Shown: positions 1 through 7,783 of the stretch, piece by piece
Position numbering within the stretch: the stretch's first letter is position 1
How the letters are laid out: each line of letters starts with the position of its first letter
Assembly (NCBI GenBank): GCA_944325475.1
Contig: CALVAF010000076.1
Span: 1-10,754, forward strand
Source of the DNA: an uncultured Helicobacter sp.
GTDB taxonomy: Bacteria > Campylobacterota > Campylobacteria > Campylobacterales > Helicobacteraceae
Reading direction: 5' to 3'
Length of the DNA stretch: 10,754 nucleotides
Notes under the pieces: generated by a model
Database searches by the model: none
Told to the model about the DNA's origin: nothing
Seen by the model: the letters and a program-made list of their open reading frames with translations, nothing else
Translations under genes and position numbers: made by a program

Positions 1-948
1 ATGCCTAATTTCCCAAACGCCCTCAGTGCAGAGCTTGGGATAGAATTGCTAAACACCCTTCAAAATTCTTTCCATGCACAGATTCTAGGGCTGGTGCAAA
101 ATAATCTTGAAAACCTCTCTGCCCTCCACAAAAAAGGCGCTAGAGGAATCTATGCAAAATCCAGCCAAGATGGGAATGCGTTGCGTATGACATGCGAATT
201 TGCCTTGATGTTTGACACTCCCTTGTTTTTTGAGTGTGAAGACACTTCTCTAAGCGCCAATGGTGTGATGAATGAGGGCAAACTTAGTAGCAAATTAGGG
301 CTTTTGGGAATCAGCGAATTAAGCGAAACCAAAGAAGTCGCAATGATTGCAGAATTAGTGCGTTTTATGGGGGTGAAGGCAATTTTTAATGCTATTGTCT
401 CCACAAGAAGCATTGAGATTTTAAAAACTTTTAGAGAATGCTATCCAAACCTATTTATCCAAACCCCTATTCATCATTTAATGCTAACTGAAAACCTCTG
501 CAATAACTACAACACTTTAGCCAAAATCAAACCGCCTTTAAAATCCGAAGAAACGCGTTCAAAACTCCTTAACCACCTAAAAGCTATGGATATTGACTTG
601 CTCACTTGTTTGCAATCTGCTCAACCTCTTGCGCAAAAAGACTTACCTTTTGATGAGGCGGCTTTTGGGATTGATATGATTGAATATTTCGTGCCTATGT
701 GCCACACTTTGCTTGTTAAAAATCTACGCATGACATTCAAAGAATTAAGCAAAATTCTCTCATTTAATCCAGCAAAAATTATTGGCTTAGAAAACTATGG
801 GCTTATCAAAGAGAACTATTATGCTGATTTTATCCTCTTTGACCCCAAAGAAACCCAAGTGATTGACAATGTCGAATCGCCCTATTATGACTGGATTTTC
901 ACAGGCAAAATTAAAGGGCATTTCATTAAAGGAAAAAGAGTTTTTTAG
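1..948 (+). CDS. Dihydroorotase-like protein (class I fold, probably non-catalytic), 5' partial
   Basis: This is the C-terminal part of a class I dihydroorotase-like amidohydrolase. The first visible residues, MPNFPNAL, match the family's internal 'MPNT.P' motif, so the gene starts upstream and about 95 residues, including the HxHxR metal site, lie outside the window. Family landmarks follow: 'ECED' at about residues 78-81, 'VSTRS' near 133-137, 'HHLMLT' near 158-163, 'KIKPPL' near 175-180, and the C-terminal 'FNPAKIIGL' and 'ADFILFDP' segments. The catalytic set looks destroyed: the His of 'HCED' is Glu78, the His of 'HVST' is Ile132, and the Asp of 'TDHAPH' is Cys203 in 'TCLQSA'. Such inactive homologues (PyrC'/PyrX type) are known as structural partners of aspartate carbamoyltransferase in some bacteria; that role here is inference. 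It ends in TAG, nine bases before the mscS-like gene. The true catalytic dihydroorotase is pyrC further downstream. Confidence 0.85.
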   Translation: MPNFPNALSAELGIELLNTLQNSFHAQILGLVQNNLENLSALHKKGARGIYAKSSQDGNALRMTCEFALMFDTPLFFECEDTSLSANGVMNEGKLSSKLGLLGISELSETKEVAMIAELVRFMGVKAIFNAIVSTRSIEILKTFRECYPNLFIQTPIHHLMLTENLCNNYNTLAKIKPPLKSEETRSKLLNHLKAMDIDLLTCLQSAQPLAQKDLPFDEAAFGIDMIEYFVPMCHTLLVKNLRMTFKELSKILSFNPAKIIGLENYGLIKENYYADFILFDPKETQVIDNVESPYYDWIFTGKIKGHFIKGKRVF

Positions 949-956
949 GAGAGAAA

Positions 957-1814
957 ATGCAAGGAAAGTATGAAGAAAAAATTGCTTTATTAACTGACAG
1001 ATTCATCGACTGGGCTATCGCATTTATCCCACACTTTATTAGCGCTATTTTAATTATGTTTTGTGGGTATTATCTAGCACGATTCCTCTCAAAATACACA
1101 GCAAAGGTCGTTATCAAAGCCACCACAGATGAAACCCTAGGCATGTTTTTAAAAAATGTTATTTTTGCTGGGGTCTTACTACTGACTTTCATTACTGCCC
1201 TTACCAATCTTGGTGTCAAAACCACCTCTATCATCGCTGTTTTAGGGACGGCTGGTTTAGCCATTGCCCTTGCCCTAAAAGATTCTTTATCCAATCTTGC
1301 AAGTGGAATTGTCTTAGTCGTCCTAAGACGTTTTAATCGTGGCGATATTATTAATGTCAATTCTATCATCGGCAAAGTTGATTCCATTAATCTCTTTGAG
1401 ACCAAACTCACAACTTTAGACAATCAAGTCATTATTATGCCCAATTCTATCCTTGTTTCATCGCCTATTATCAATATCAATGCAAATCCAACAAGGCGTA
1501 TGGATTTGATTTTTGGAATTGATTATGGTAGCGATTTAGCCAAAGCCAAACAAATTTTAGAAGAGATTTTTAGGGCAGATGAACTCGTGCTAGAAGACCC
1601 AGCACCAGTTATCGGCGTCCATGCTCTAAATGCTAGTAGTGTGGATTTGCTCGTGCGTTTTTGGGTCAAGACTGAAAACTATTTCCAAGCCAATATCACA
1701 CTTCCCCAAAAAGTCAAAGCTACTTTTGAACAAAAAGGTATTGAAATCCCCTATAACAAACTTGACATTAATATCAATCCTGCACAAATTTCACTACTTG
1801 AAGGCAAAAAATAA
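957..1814 (+). CDS. mscS: MscS-family small-conductance mechanosensitive channel
   Basis: The 285-residue product has the size and layout of E. coli MscS (286 residues). It should form a homoheptameric inner-membrane channel that opens under membrane tension and releases solutes on hypo-osmotic shock. Three hydrophobic segments are visible at about residues 19-41, 63-86 and 90-125. The third is the pore helix, with the characteristic small-residue pattern 'GTAGLAIALALKDSLSNLA' and the following 'RRFNRGD' turn into the beta domain. The cytoplasmic domain shows the family 'IIMPNS' segment near 159-164 and an alpha/beta C-terminal domain. A good Shine-Dalgarno, AGGAG at 947-951, overlaps the stop of the preceding gene and fixes the ATG at 957. 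Its stop codon overlaps the next gene's start by one base, which suggests co-transcription and translational coupling. The family call is strong; the conductance class is assumed from size. Confidence 0.93.
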   Translation: MQGKYEEKIALLTDRFIDWAIAFIPHFISAILIMFCGYYLARFLSKYTAKVVIKATTDETLGMFLKNVIFAGVLLLTFITALTNLGVKTTSIIAVLGTAGLAIALALKDSLSNLASGIVLVVLRRFNRGDIINVNSIIGKVDSINLFETKLTTLDNQVIIMPNSILVSSPIININANPTRRMDLIFGIDYGSDLAKAKQILEEIFRADELVLEDPAPVIGVHALNASSVDLLVRFWVKTENYFQANITLPQKVKATFEQKGIEIPYNKLDININPAQISLLEGKK

Positions 1815-3037
1815 TGTATTTAATCGGTGCTGATTCTCTTTTGCTTTGCGATGAGAATTTCACGATTTTACAAAGGGGTGGAATCTACTTTGATGAAAAT
1901 GAGATTTTAGAAGTTGATTTCTATGAAAACCTCCAAAACAAACCCACAAAATACCAAAAATTCTACGATGATTGCGTGATTACCCCAGCACTTTCTAATC
2001 TGCATTTGCATTTAGAATTCAGTCAAAATAATGGCATTTTGGAGTTTGGAAGTTTTGGAAAATGGCTAGATAGCGTGATTAAAAATCGCGATTCTTTAAT
2101 GAATGACTTGCTTAAAGATTCTATGCAGCAAGAAATTCAAACCTTACTAAAGAGCGGTGTGGGCTTTGTGGGTGCGATTTCTAGCTATGGTTATGATTTA
2201 GAAACATTAGCCAATAGCCATTTACGCACCCTTTATTTCAATGAAGTCATCGGCTCTAAGCCAGAGGTTTTAGACACACTTTATCAAAATTTGCTTGTAA
2301 GGCTAGAAGAATCCCAAAAAATTGCCTCTCCCAAATTCTTTCCAGCCCTTGCTATTCACTCCCCTTATTCTGTTCATCCTATGTTGCTAAAGCAAGTTTT
2401 AAGCCTTGCAAGAACACAAGATTTACCCCTTAGCGTGCATTTTTTAGAATCCAGAGAAGAAAAAGAATGGCTACAATCCCAAAAAGGCTATTTTCAAGGG
2501 TTTTTTAAGAAATTTTTCAACACCCAAATCCAACCCTTTTACACCATTGGAAGTTTTTTAGAATCTTTTAAAGACTTAAAGCCCTATTTCGTGCATTGCC
2601 TAGAAGCAGGGGATAGAGAGTTAGCAATCATTGCAAAAATGCAAGGCAAAGTCATCTCATGTGTGAAATCAAACCGCCTTTTAAACAATAAATTATTAGA
2701 TTTAAATCGCTGTAAAGCGCATAAAATCTACCCTATTTTTGCCACCGATGGCAAAAGCTCTAATGATTCACTCTCACTCCTTGAAGAACTCCGCACTGCC
2801 TTATATGCTTATGCCAATGAAGACTTAGAATCCCTAGCTAAAACGCTCCTTTTAGGAGTTACTTATTATGCCCACAAAGATAATCCTTTGGGGATAAAAG
2901 CAGGCTCACTTCAAAATGGATTTTTCCCTGATTTTGCGATTTTCAAGCTTCACACAAAACACCAAATAGCACTCAATCTTTTACTCTATGCCAAAGAAGC
3001 TGAAGCCCTCTATATCAGTGGCAAACAAGTGGTTTGA
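1814..3037 (+). CDS. mqnX: Aminofutalosine deaminase, amidohydrolase superfamily (futalosine menaquinone pathway)
   Basis: This 407-residue amidohydrolase resembles the H. pylori/C. jejuni family (HP0267 type) shown to deaminate 6-amino-6-deoxyfutalosine, a cytosolic step of the futalosine route to menaquinone. Visible metal and active-site elements, in order: HxH at His64/His66 in 'NLHLHLEF', the 'IHSPYSVHP' segment at 181-189, His209 with Glu212 in 'HFLES', His261 in 'FVHCLE', 'KSNRLLN' near 285-291 and the catalytic Asp312 in 'ATDGKSSND'. The C-terminal strand 'LGIKAGSLQNGFFPDFAIF' is the usual return to the composite beta domain. The start overlaps the stop of the MscS gene by one base (TAATG), and no strong ribosome-binding site precedes it, so coupling to the upstream gene is likely. 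An older label for such genes is chlorohydrolase or guanine deaminase-like; the SSND motif and organism type favour MqnX. I see no defect in the frame. Confidence 0.82.
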   Translation: MYLIGADSLLLCDENFTILQRGGIYFDENEILEVDFYENLQNKPTKYQKFYDDCVITPALSNLHLHLEFSQNNGILEFGSFGKWLDSVIKNRDSLMNDLLKDSMQQEIQTLLKSGVGFVGAISSYGYDLETLANSHLRTLYFNEVIGSKPEVLDTLYQNLLVRLEESQKIASPKFFPALAIHSPYSVHPMLLKQVLSLARTQDLPLSVHFLESREEKEWLQSQKGYFQGFFKKFFNTQIQPFYTIGSFLESFKDLKPYFVHCLEAGDRELAIIAKMQGKVISCVKSNRLLNNKLLDLNRCKAHKIYPIFATDGKSSNDSLSLLEELRTALYAYANEDLESLAKTLLLGVTYYAHKDNPLGIKAGSLQNGFFPDFAIFKLHTKHQIALNLLLYAKEAEALYISGKQVV

Positions 3038-3046
3038 AGGAGAATT

Positions 3047-4411
3047 ATGGAAAAGCTGGCAATCTTTAGAGAATACGACATTCGAGGCATTTATAATCAA
3101 GATTTAACGCAAAAAAATGTCATCAAAATTGGTTTTTTGCTAGGGGAGGAGCTCAAAAAACGTGGTGGGAAAACACTAGGGGTAGGCTATGATGCAAGAG
3201 TGCATTCGCCTATTATTTTTGATTGGTTATGTAGCGGAATTAATGCCAGTGGAATCACTGCTTATAATCTAGGGCAGATTCCAACGCCCGTTGGGTATTT
3301 TTCACTTTATACCAGCTTTGAAGGATTAAGCCTTGATGGCAATGTGATGATTACAGGCTCGCACAATCCACCAGAGTATAATGGCTTTAAAATTACTCTC
3401 CTCAAACAGCCTTTTTTTGGGGAGGATATTTACAAGCTAGAACAAGATTTCTACCAGCTACAAACACCTAAAGCCAAAATTCAAGCCCTACAAAAACTCA
3501 ATGTGCTAGAAAAATACATCGACTTTTTAACCCAAGAATTTAAACACCTAAAGGGCTTAGAGATTCCTATTAACCTTGATTGCGGTAATGGCATTGCAGG
3601 CATTGGAATTGCTGAAATTCTAAAGCGACTAGAGCTAAATTTTACAGGCTTGTATCTTGACCCCAATGGCACTTTTCCAAACCACCACCCAGACCCAAGC
3701 GAAGAGAAGAATCTCAAAGACCTCAAAAACCTCGTAACAAAAAAGGGCGGAATTGGCTTTGCCTTTGATGGCGATGGCGATAGGCTAGCGCTTATTAAAG
3801 GAGAGAAAGTCTATAAAGGCGATGAGTTAGCTATCATCTTTGCTCAAAAGATTCCAAATCCTATTATCATCGGCGAAGTTAAATGCTCTTCAAACATGTT
3901 TGAATCTATCAATAAAATCGGCAAAGCAATCATGTCTAAAACTGGGCATAGCAATCTTAAAGTCAAACTCAAAGAAACAGGCGCCCACCTTGCCTTTGAA
4001 GTAAGCGGACATATTTTCTTTAATGACCGCTATTTTGGGTTTGATGATGCTACTTATGCGGCATTACGTATCTTAGAGCTCATCAAAGAGGATGGATTAG
4101 AGTTTGATAAAATCCTCCAAACCCTCCCCAAACTCTACTCCACCGATGAAATGAAACTCCAAACCACCGAAGAGAAAAAATTCCAAATCATGCAGGAATT
4201 AAAAGAATCACTTAAAAATCCCCCCAAAGATTTTCCAGAAATTGTAGAAATCATCGATATTGATGGCTTAAGAATGATTTTTAAAGAAGGTTGGGGGCTC
4301 ATTCGAGCTAGCAACACCACCCCAATGCTTGTAACGCGTTTTGAAGCCAAAACCAAAGCAGCCAAAGATGCCTACCAAAACGCCCTTTTATCCCTCATTA
4401 AAAAGGATTAA
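3047..4411 (+). CDS. algC: Phosphomannomutase/phosphoglucomutase (AlgC-type, alpha-D-phosphohexomutase)
   Basis: This 454-residue enzyme interconverts hexose 1- and 6-phosphates, supplying mannose-1-P or glucose-1-P for nucleotide sugars of lipopolysaccharide and glycans. All four active-site loops are present: the phosphoserine loop 'MITGSHNPPEYNGFK' (Ser105), the Mg-binding 'DGDGDR' at 241-246, the sugar-specificity loop 'EVSGH' at 318-322, and the phosphate-binding 'RASNTTP' at 420-426. The N-terminal 'FREYDIRGIY' is typical of bifunctional PMM/PGM proteins. An AAGGAG Shine-Dalgarno at 3037-3042 directly after the preceding TGA sets the ATG at 3047. The 'EVSGH' form (rather than GEMSGH as in PgmM/GlmM-like groups) and TGSHNP fit the AlgC subgroup; whether mannose or glucose phosphate is the main substrate cannot be read from the sequence. 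It lies between menaquinone and pyrimidine genes without obvious pathway linkage. Confidence 0.9.
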   Translation: MEKLAIFREYDIRGIYNQDLTQKNVIKIGFLLGEELKKRGGKTLGVGYDARVHSPIIFDWLCSGINASGITAYNLGQIPTPVGYFSLYTSFEGLSLDGNVMITGSHNPPEYNGFKITLLKQPFFGEDIYKLEQDFYQLQTPKAKIQALQKLNVLEKYIDFLTQEFKHLKGLEIPINLDCGNGIAGIGIAEILKRLELNFTGLYLDPNGTFPNHHPDPSEEKNLKDLKNLVTKKGGIGFAFDGDGDRLALIKGEKVYKGDELAIIFAQKIPNPIIIGEVKCSSNMFESINKIGKAIMSKTGHSNLKVKLKETGAHLAFEVSGHIFFNDRYFGFDDATYAALRILELIKEDGLEFDKILQTLPKLYSTDEMKLQTTEEKKFQIMQELKESLKNPPKDFPEIVEIIDIDGLRMIFKEGWGLIRASNTTPMLVTRFEAKTKAAKDAYQNALLSLIKKD

Positions 4412-4412
4412 T

Positions 4413-5429
4413 ATGGAAACTATCACTTTACAGTCCCCTTTTGATATGCACTTGCATTTACGCGATGGAGAAATGCTACAAAACATCGCCAAATACACTA
4501 CAAATTACTTTGCTGCGGCACTCATTATGCCCAATATCAACCCACCCATTACTGATGTCAAATCTGCCCTAGCCTACAAGCAAAGAATCTTACAAACCAC
4601 TTCTCAAACCTCACAAACTGCAGACTTCACACCCCTAATGTCGCTCTACCTACACGAAAACCTTACCAAAGAAGAATTACAAAAGGCTAAAGACAATGGA
4701 ATCTTTATCCTCAAACTCTATCCCAAAGGTGCAACCACCGGAAGTGAAAATGGGGTAAGCGAAATTCTTAGCCCAAAAATCCTAGAAATTTTAGAAATCG
4801 CACAAGAAATAGGCATGATTTTAAGCATTCATGGAGAAAGCAATAAATTTGTTTTGGATAGAGAAGCGGAGTTTCACCCTATTTTTGAATACCTCGCTAC
4901 AAACTTCCCCAAGCTTAAAATCATCTTTGAACATCTTAGTGACAGACGTTCTATCGCCCTTGTAGAGAAGCATGAAAATCTTTTTGCCACCCTCACTTTG
5001 CACCATATTTTATTGAGCCTTGATGATGTAATAGGCGGAATGCTTAATCCACATTATTTCTGTAAGCCGATTCTAAAAACCAAAAAAGACCAAGAATCAC
5101 TACTCCAAGTCGCCCTAAACGCACATGAAAAATTTTCTTTTGGTAGTGATTCAGCACCCCATCTCAAAACAAATAAAGAAACCAGCAAAGGTGCGGCAGG
5201 AATTTTTAGCGCCCCTATCGCACTCCCCGCCCTCACACAGACTTTTGAAACCCACAATGCCCTAGACAATCTCGAATCCTTTATTAGCATCAATGCTAGT
5301 AAAATCTATAACCTACCACGCACTAACAAGCAAATCACACTTTTAAAAAAACCTATGCAAATCCCAGAGGAAATTAGCGGGATAGTCCCAATGTTTGCTG
5401 GGAAATCTTTAGATTGGAGTTTAGCCTAA
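4413..5429 (+). CDS. pyrC: Dihydroorotase, class II (catalytic)
   Basis: The product cyclises carbamoyl-aspartate to dihydroorotate, step three of de novo UMP synthesis, in the cytosol. With the start used here it has 338 residues, close to E. coli PyrC. The complete binuclear zinc site is visible: His13 and His15 with Arg17 in 'DMHLHLRD', the carboxylated Lys101 in 'KLYPKGATT', His140 in 'IHGE', His174 in 'FEHLSD' and catalytic Asp246 in 'GSDSAPH'. The 'NPHYFCKPILK' segment (212-222) is also typical. The frame is open upstream to an ATG at 4341, but that stretch overlaps the 3' end of the mutase gene. The ATG at 4413 is preceded by AAGGA at 4403-4407 and places HxH at the expected distance from the N terminus, so it is preferred. 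The gap to the upstream stop is one base, and the next gene abuts directly. This intact enzyme explains how the dihydroorotase-like gene at the left edge can afford to be inactive. Confidence 0.95.
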   Translation: METITLQSPFDMHLHLRDGEMLQNIAKYTTNYFAAALIMPNINPPITDVKSALAYKQRILQTTSQTSQTADFTPLMSLYLHENLTKEELQKAKDNGIFILKLYPKGATTGSENGVSEILSPKILEILEIAQEIGMILSIHGESNKFVLDREAEFHPIFEYLATNFPKLKIIFEHLSDRRSIALVEKHENLFATLTLHHILLSLDDVIGGMLNPHYFCKPILKTKKDQESLLQVALNAHEKFSFGSDSAPHLKTNKETSKGAAGIFSAPIALPALTQTFETHNALDNLESFISINASKIYNLPRTNKQITLLKKPMQIPEEISGIVPMFAGKSLDWSLA

Positions 5430-5930
5430 ATGCCAAGAATCGCAATTTATCCCGGCACTTTTGATCCCATTACCAATGGGCATTTTGATGTGATTCAGCG
5501 GGCTTGCAAACTTTTTGATGGGCTCATTATCGCTGTGGCAAAAAGTGATAGCAAAAAGCCGCTTTTTAGACAAGAAGAGAGAATCAAAATGGTTCAACTT
5601 GCTATTAATGAACTCCCACAAATGCCTTGCTTCCTTAGCGTAAATGGCTTTAGTAATCTCGTAGCAGACTTTGCCAAAGAGCAAAAATCAAATATTCTTA
5701 TAAGAGGACTTAGGGCAGTGAGTGACTTTGAATACGAATTGCAAATGGGCTATGCCAATGCCTCGCTAAACCACCAACTAGAGACTATTTACCTTATGCC
5801 CTCTTTAAAAAATGCCTTTATTAGCTCTAGCGTAGTGCGCTCCATTTTGCTCCATGGTGGGGATATTTCACACCTCACCCCAAAAAGTGTCAATGAATTT
5901 ATAAGGAATCACAATGTATGTCGCCATTGA
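5430..5930 (+). CDS. coaD: Phosphopantetheine adenylyltransferase
   Basis: CoaD transfers AMP from ATP to 4'-phosphopantetheine, the penultimate step of coenzyme A synthesis. The protein has 166 residues, slightly longer than typical homologues of about 157-160. The nucleotidyltransferase motif 'GTFDPITNGH' lies at residues 9-18, 'RGLRAVSDFEYE' at 92-103 and the 'ISSSVVR' motif at 131-137, all in the usual order. The ATG follows the pyrC stop without any gap (TAAATG), with GGAG at 5416-5419 inside the end of pyrC as a suitably placed Shine-Dalgarno. The last 17 bases overlap tmk. The coaD-tmk-comF order is the one I recall from H. pylori, which supports the organism call. Confidence 0.96.
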   Translation: MPRIAIYPGTFDPITNGHFDVIQRACKLFDGLIIAVAKSDSKKPLFRQEERIKMVQLAINELPQMPCFLSVNGFSNLVADFAKEQKSNILIRGLRAVSDFEYELQMGYANASLNHQLETIYLMPSLKNAFISSSVVRSILLHGGDISHLTPKSVNEFIRNHNVCRH

Positions 5931-6483
5931 AGGAATCGACACAAGCGGCAAAAGCACGCAGATTCAGGCTTTAAAGCAAGTTTTGAAAGAAGCAGTTTTC
6001 ACTTTTGAGCCGGGTGCTACAAGACTTGGGGCAAAACTTAGGGAAATTTTATTGCAAGATTCCATGAAACTTGATAGCAGAACTGAAATGCTTTTATTCC
6101 TTGCTGATAGGGCACAGCACACAAGCGAAGTTTTACAACCCAACACAAATCGCCTTATTATCACTGATAGAAGCATTATTTCTGGAATGGCGTATGCAAA
6201 AGACTTTGACTTTAATACCCTAAAAGCCTTCAATCTTTTTGCCACGCAAGGAATCTTGCCTAATAAAGTCATTGTTTTAGAATTACAAAAGCAGGATTTG
6301 CAAAATCGCCTCAATTCCAAAGGCAAGGACAAAATCGAGCAAAGGGGCTTAGAATACCTCCTTTCTTTACAAGAACGAATCAAATCCGTTACTCAAAAAC
6401 TCTCGCTACAACATTGCATTATCAACGCCAATGACCCACAAAAACTCATCACACAAAAAATTATTGACTTCATAGGCGAATAA
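5914..6483 (+). CDS. tmk: Thymidylate kinase
   Basis: The enzyme phosphorylates dTMP to dTDP with ATP, an essential step toward dTTP. It has 189 residues, shorter than E. coli Tmk (213) but about the size known in Helicobacter. Visible elements: P-loop 'GIDTSGKST' at 7-15, the dTMP-binding 'EPGATRLG' at 32-39, 'LADRAQH' at 63-69, the 'TDRS' Asp-Arg at 84-87 and a LID region 'KGKDKIEQRG' at about 136-145. An AAGGA at 5902-5906 precedes the ATG. The start lies within the coaD coding region (17-base overlap in another frame), a pattern consistent with translational coupling. Confidence 0.95.
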   Translation: MYVAIEGIDTSGKSTQIQALKQVLKEAVFTFEPGATRLGAKLREILLQDSMKLDSRTEMLLFLADRAQHTSEVLQPNTNRLIITDRSIISGMAYAKDFDFNTLKAFNLFATQGILPNKVIVLELQKQDLQNRLNSKGKDKIEQRGLEYLLSLQERIKSVTQKLSLQHCIINANDPQKLITQKIIDFIGE

Positions 6484-6484
6484 A

Positions 6485-7069
6485 TTGCGCTGTTTGACTT
6501 GCGGGAGATTCACGCTACAAATTCTCTGCAAACCCTGCTTTAATAGAATCTCAATCCAGCCTAGCGCCAGAGAGTTAGAAAATCTCAAAGTTTATAGCTT
6601 CTATGATTTTCAAGAGATTCAATTTCTACTACATGCCAAATACCAAATCATCGGCAGCAAAATCTATCATCTACTCGCCAAAAAAGCTTGCATTTTTTTA
6701 AAACAAACTCTAAAATCCCCGCTCCAAGCTTATGGCATAGGAATCGACGACAAAATTAGTCAAAAAGGCTATGCTCACAATGCCATTTTTCTAAAACATT
6801 TCAAAAGTTTAGGAATCACTCCACTTTACCACACACTATTAGCCAAAAATCCTATTTCTTATGCAGGAAAAGATTTGAAATTCCGCCAAAATAATCCACG
6901 CAATTTCTACCTTACAAAAAACCTTGCCAATAAAGAAGTTATCCTATTTGATGACCTTATCACCACAGGCTTAACCCTCAAAGAAGCCCAAAAATGCCTC
7001 ATTGAAAATGGCGTAAAAGTGCTTATGGCTTTTGTTTTAAGCGATGCAAAAATTAATCTTTCAAAGTAA
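6485..7069 (+). CDS. comF: ComF-family phosphoribosyltransferase-like protein with N-terminal zinc finger, TTG start
   Basis: This 194-residue protein has the ComF layout. There is an N-terminal four-cysteine knuckle (Cys3, Cys6, Cys15, Cys18) and a C-terminal type I phosphoribosyltransferase fold with the PRPP loop 'VILFDDLITTGLTL' at about 152-165. ComF homologues take part in uptake or processing of transforming DNA in naturally competent bacteria, and their precise reaction is not settled. The start is TTG at 6485, one base after the tmk stop. An in-frame TAG at 6473-6475 excludes a longer version, no ATG lies near, and the next TTG would remove the first cysteine of the knuckle. The Shine-Dalgarno is weak (AGG at 6474-6476), so expression probably depends on coupling with tmk. 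The 3' end converges on the SIMPL-domain gene of the opposite strand and probably overlaps its ancestral end. Confidence 0.85.
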   Translation: MRCLTCGRFTLQILCKPCFNRISIQPSARELENLKVYSFYDFQEIQFLLHAKYQIIGSKIYHLLAKKACIFLKQTLKSPLQAYGIGIDDKISQKGYAHNAIFLKHFKSLGITPLYHTLLAKNPISYAGKDLKFRQNNPRNFYLTKNLANKEVILFDDLITTGLTLKEAQKCLIENGVKVLMAFVLSDAKINLSK

Positions 7070-7756
7070 TACTCAATCGTAGAAACCACACGCACTTTTT
7101 TAACATGCGGTGTATTTCTATCACGATTTGATACGCTAAACTGCCCTTGTGAAGCCTTTTTAATTTGACCTAACACACTTTGAGAATCTTCAGCAAACTT
7201 CTGTGCCACCTCTCTTGCATTAAAAGTTGCCTCTTCAACCATTTGCGGATTAATCTCATTAAGCTTGGTGTAAAGATACTCAATTTCATACTCCTCCACC
7301 CTTACAATCACGCCTTCTTTACCAAGCTCTACGATTTTCTCTAGTAGCCCCCTACCCAAATCCACTTCTTTGGTATAAACCAAAACACCACCCACTCCAG
7401 AATAGCGGTAAGTGATATTTTCTGCCTCATTGTAAGCATTCCCAACTTTATCGGTAATTCTTGGTGCCACTAGAGTAATCTCCTCTGCTTTTATACCTGC
7501 TTTTTTCAAAAACTCCAGCACTTTTTTAGAATCATTTTCCAAATCTTGATACAAGTCATTTAAATCATTACTAGCGCGCGTGAAATTGATAGGAAAACAT
7601 CACATCAGCTGACACCTCTCTTTCACTCAAACCCTTAACAACAACACTTCTTTCCATAGATTTGATTTCCAAAAACACCCTACTCAAGCCAAAACTCAAA
7701 ATAAGAGCACAAATCACAAAAAAGATTCCTAAAATACTCGCACTAATCTTACTCAT
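7053..7756 (-). pseudogene. SIMPL-domain (DUF541/YggE-like) membrane-anchored protein, frameshifted
   Basis: Read on the - strand, an ATG at 7756 (preceded by AGGG) opens a frame encoding a membrane anchor ('ILGIFFVICALILSFGLS') and 'ERSVVVKGLSEREVSADVM', the normal N terminus of Campylobacterota SIMPL-domain proteins. This frame ends at a TAG at 7571-7573. The next frame, open from 7599 downward, continues the same protein: 'FPINFTRASNDLNDLYQDLE', then 'FLKKAGI' and 'ITLVAPRITDK'. The switch is best explained by one extra T in the T4 run (A4 on the + strand, 7594-7597). The second frame then fails to stop and runs antisense into comF. Removing one T from the T3 at 7063-7065 would give the ending 'EYYLKD' with TAA at 7053-7055. 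Both corrections together yield an uninterrupted protein of 233 residues, a usual length. The family's function is poorly defined (envelope or periplasmic stress proteins). The interruption is directly seen; whether it is real or a base-calling error is unknown. Confidence 0.8.
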
Positions 7757-7783
7757 AAAAATCCCTATACTATATTCGAAGAG

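Noticed and set aside
4341..4412. N-terminal extension of pyrC by 24 residues
   Set aside because: It lies wholly inside the 3' end of the mutase gene, is rich in Lys and Pro, and lacks a ribosome-binding site. The ATG at 4413 has one and puts the HxH motif in its normal place.
5964..6383. 139-codon - strand frame opposite tmk
   Set aside because: It is the antisense shadow of conserved tmk codons (Cys/Lys/Ser-rich) without start signals.
6907..7052. Continuation of the SIMPL reading frame on the - strand past the probable end
   Set aside because: It is a mirror of comF's conserved PRPP-loop coding region, with no resemblance to the SIMPL family. It is best explained as read-out after a frameshift.
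7769..7774. TATAGT on the - strand as a promoter for the SIMPL gene
   Set aside because: The transcript would start only about six bases before the ATG and without the ribosome-binding site. Co-transcription with the tRNA is more likely.
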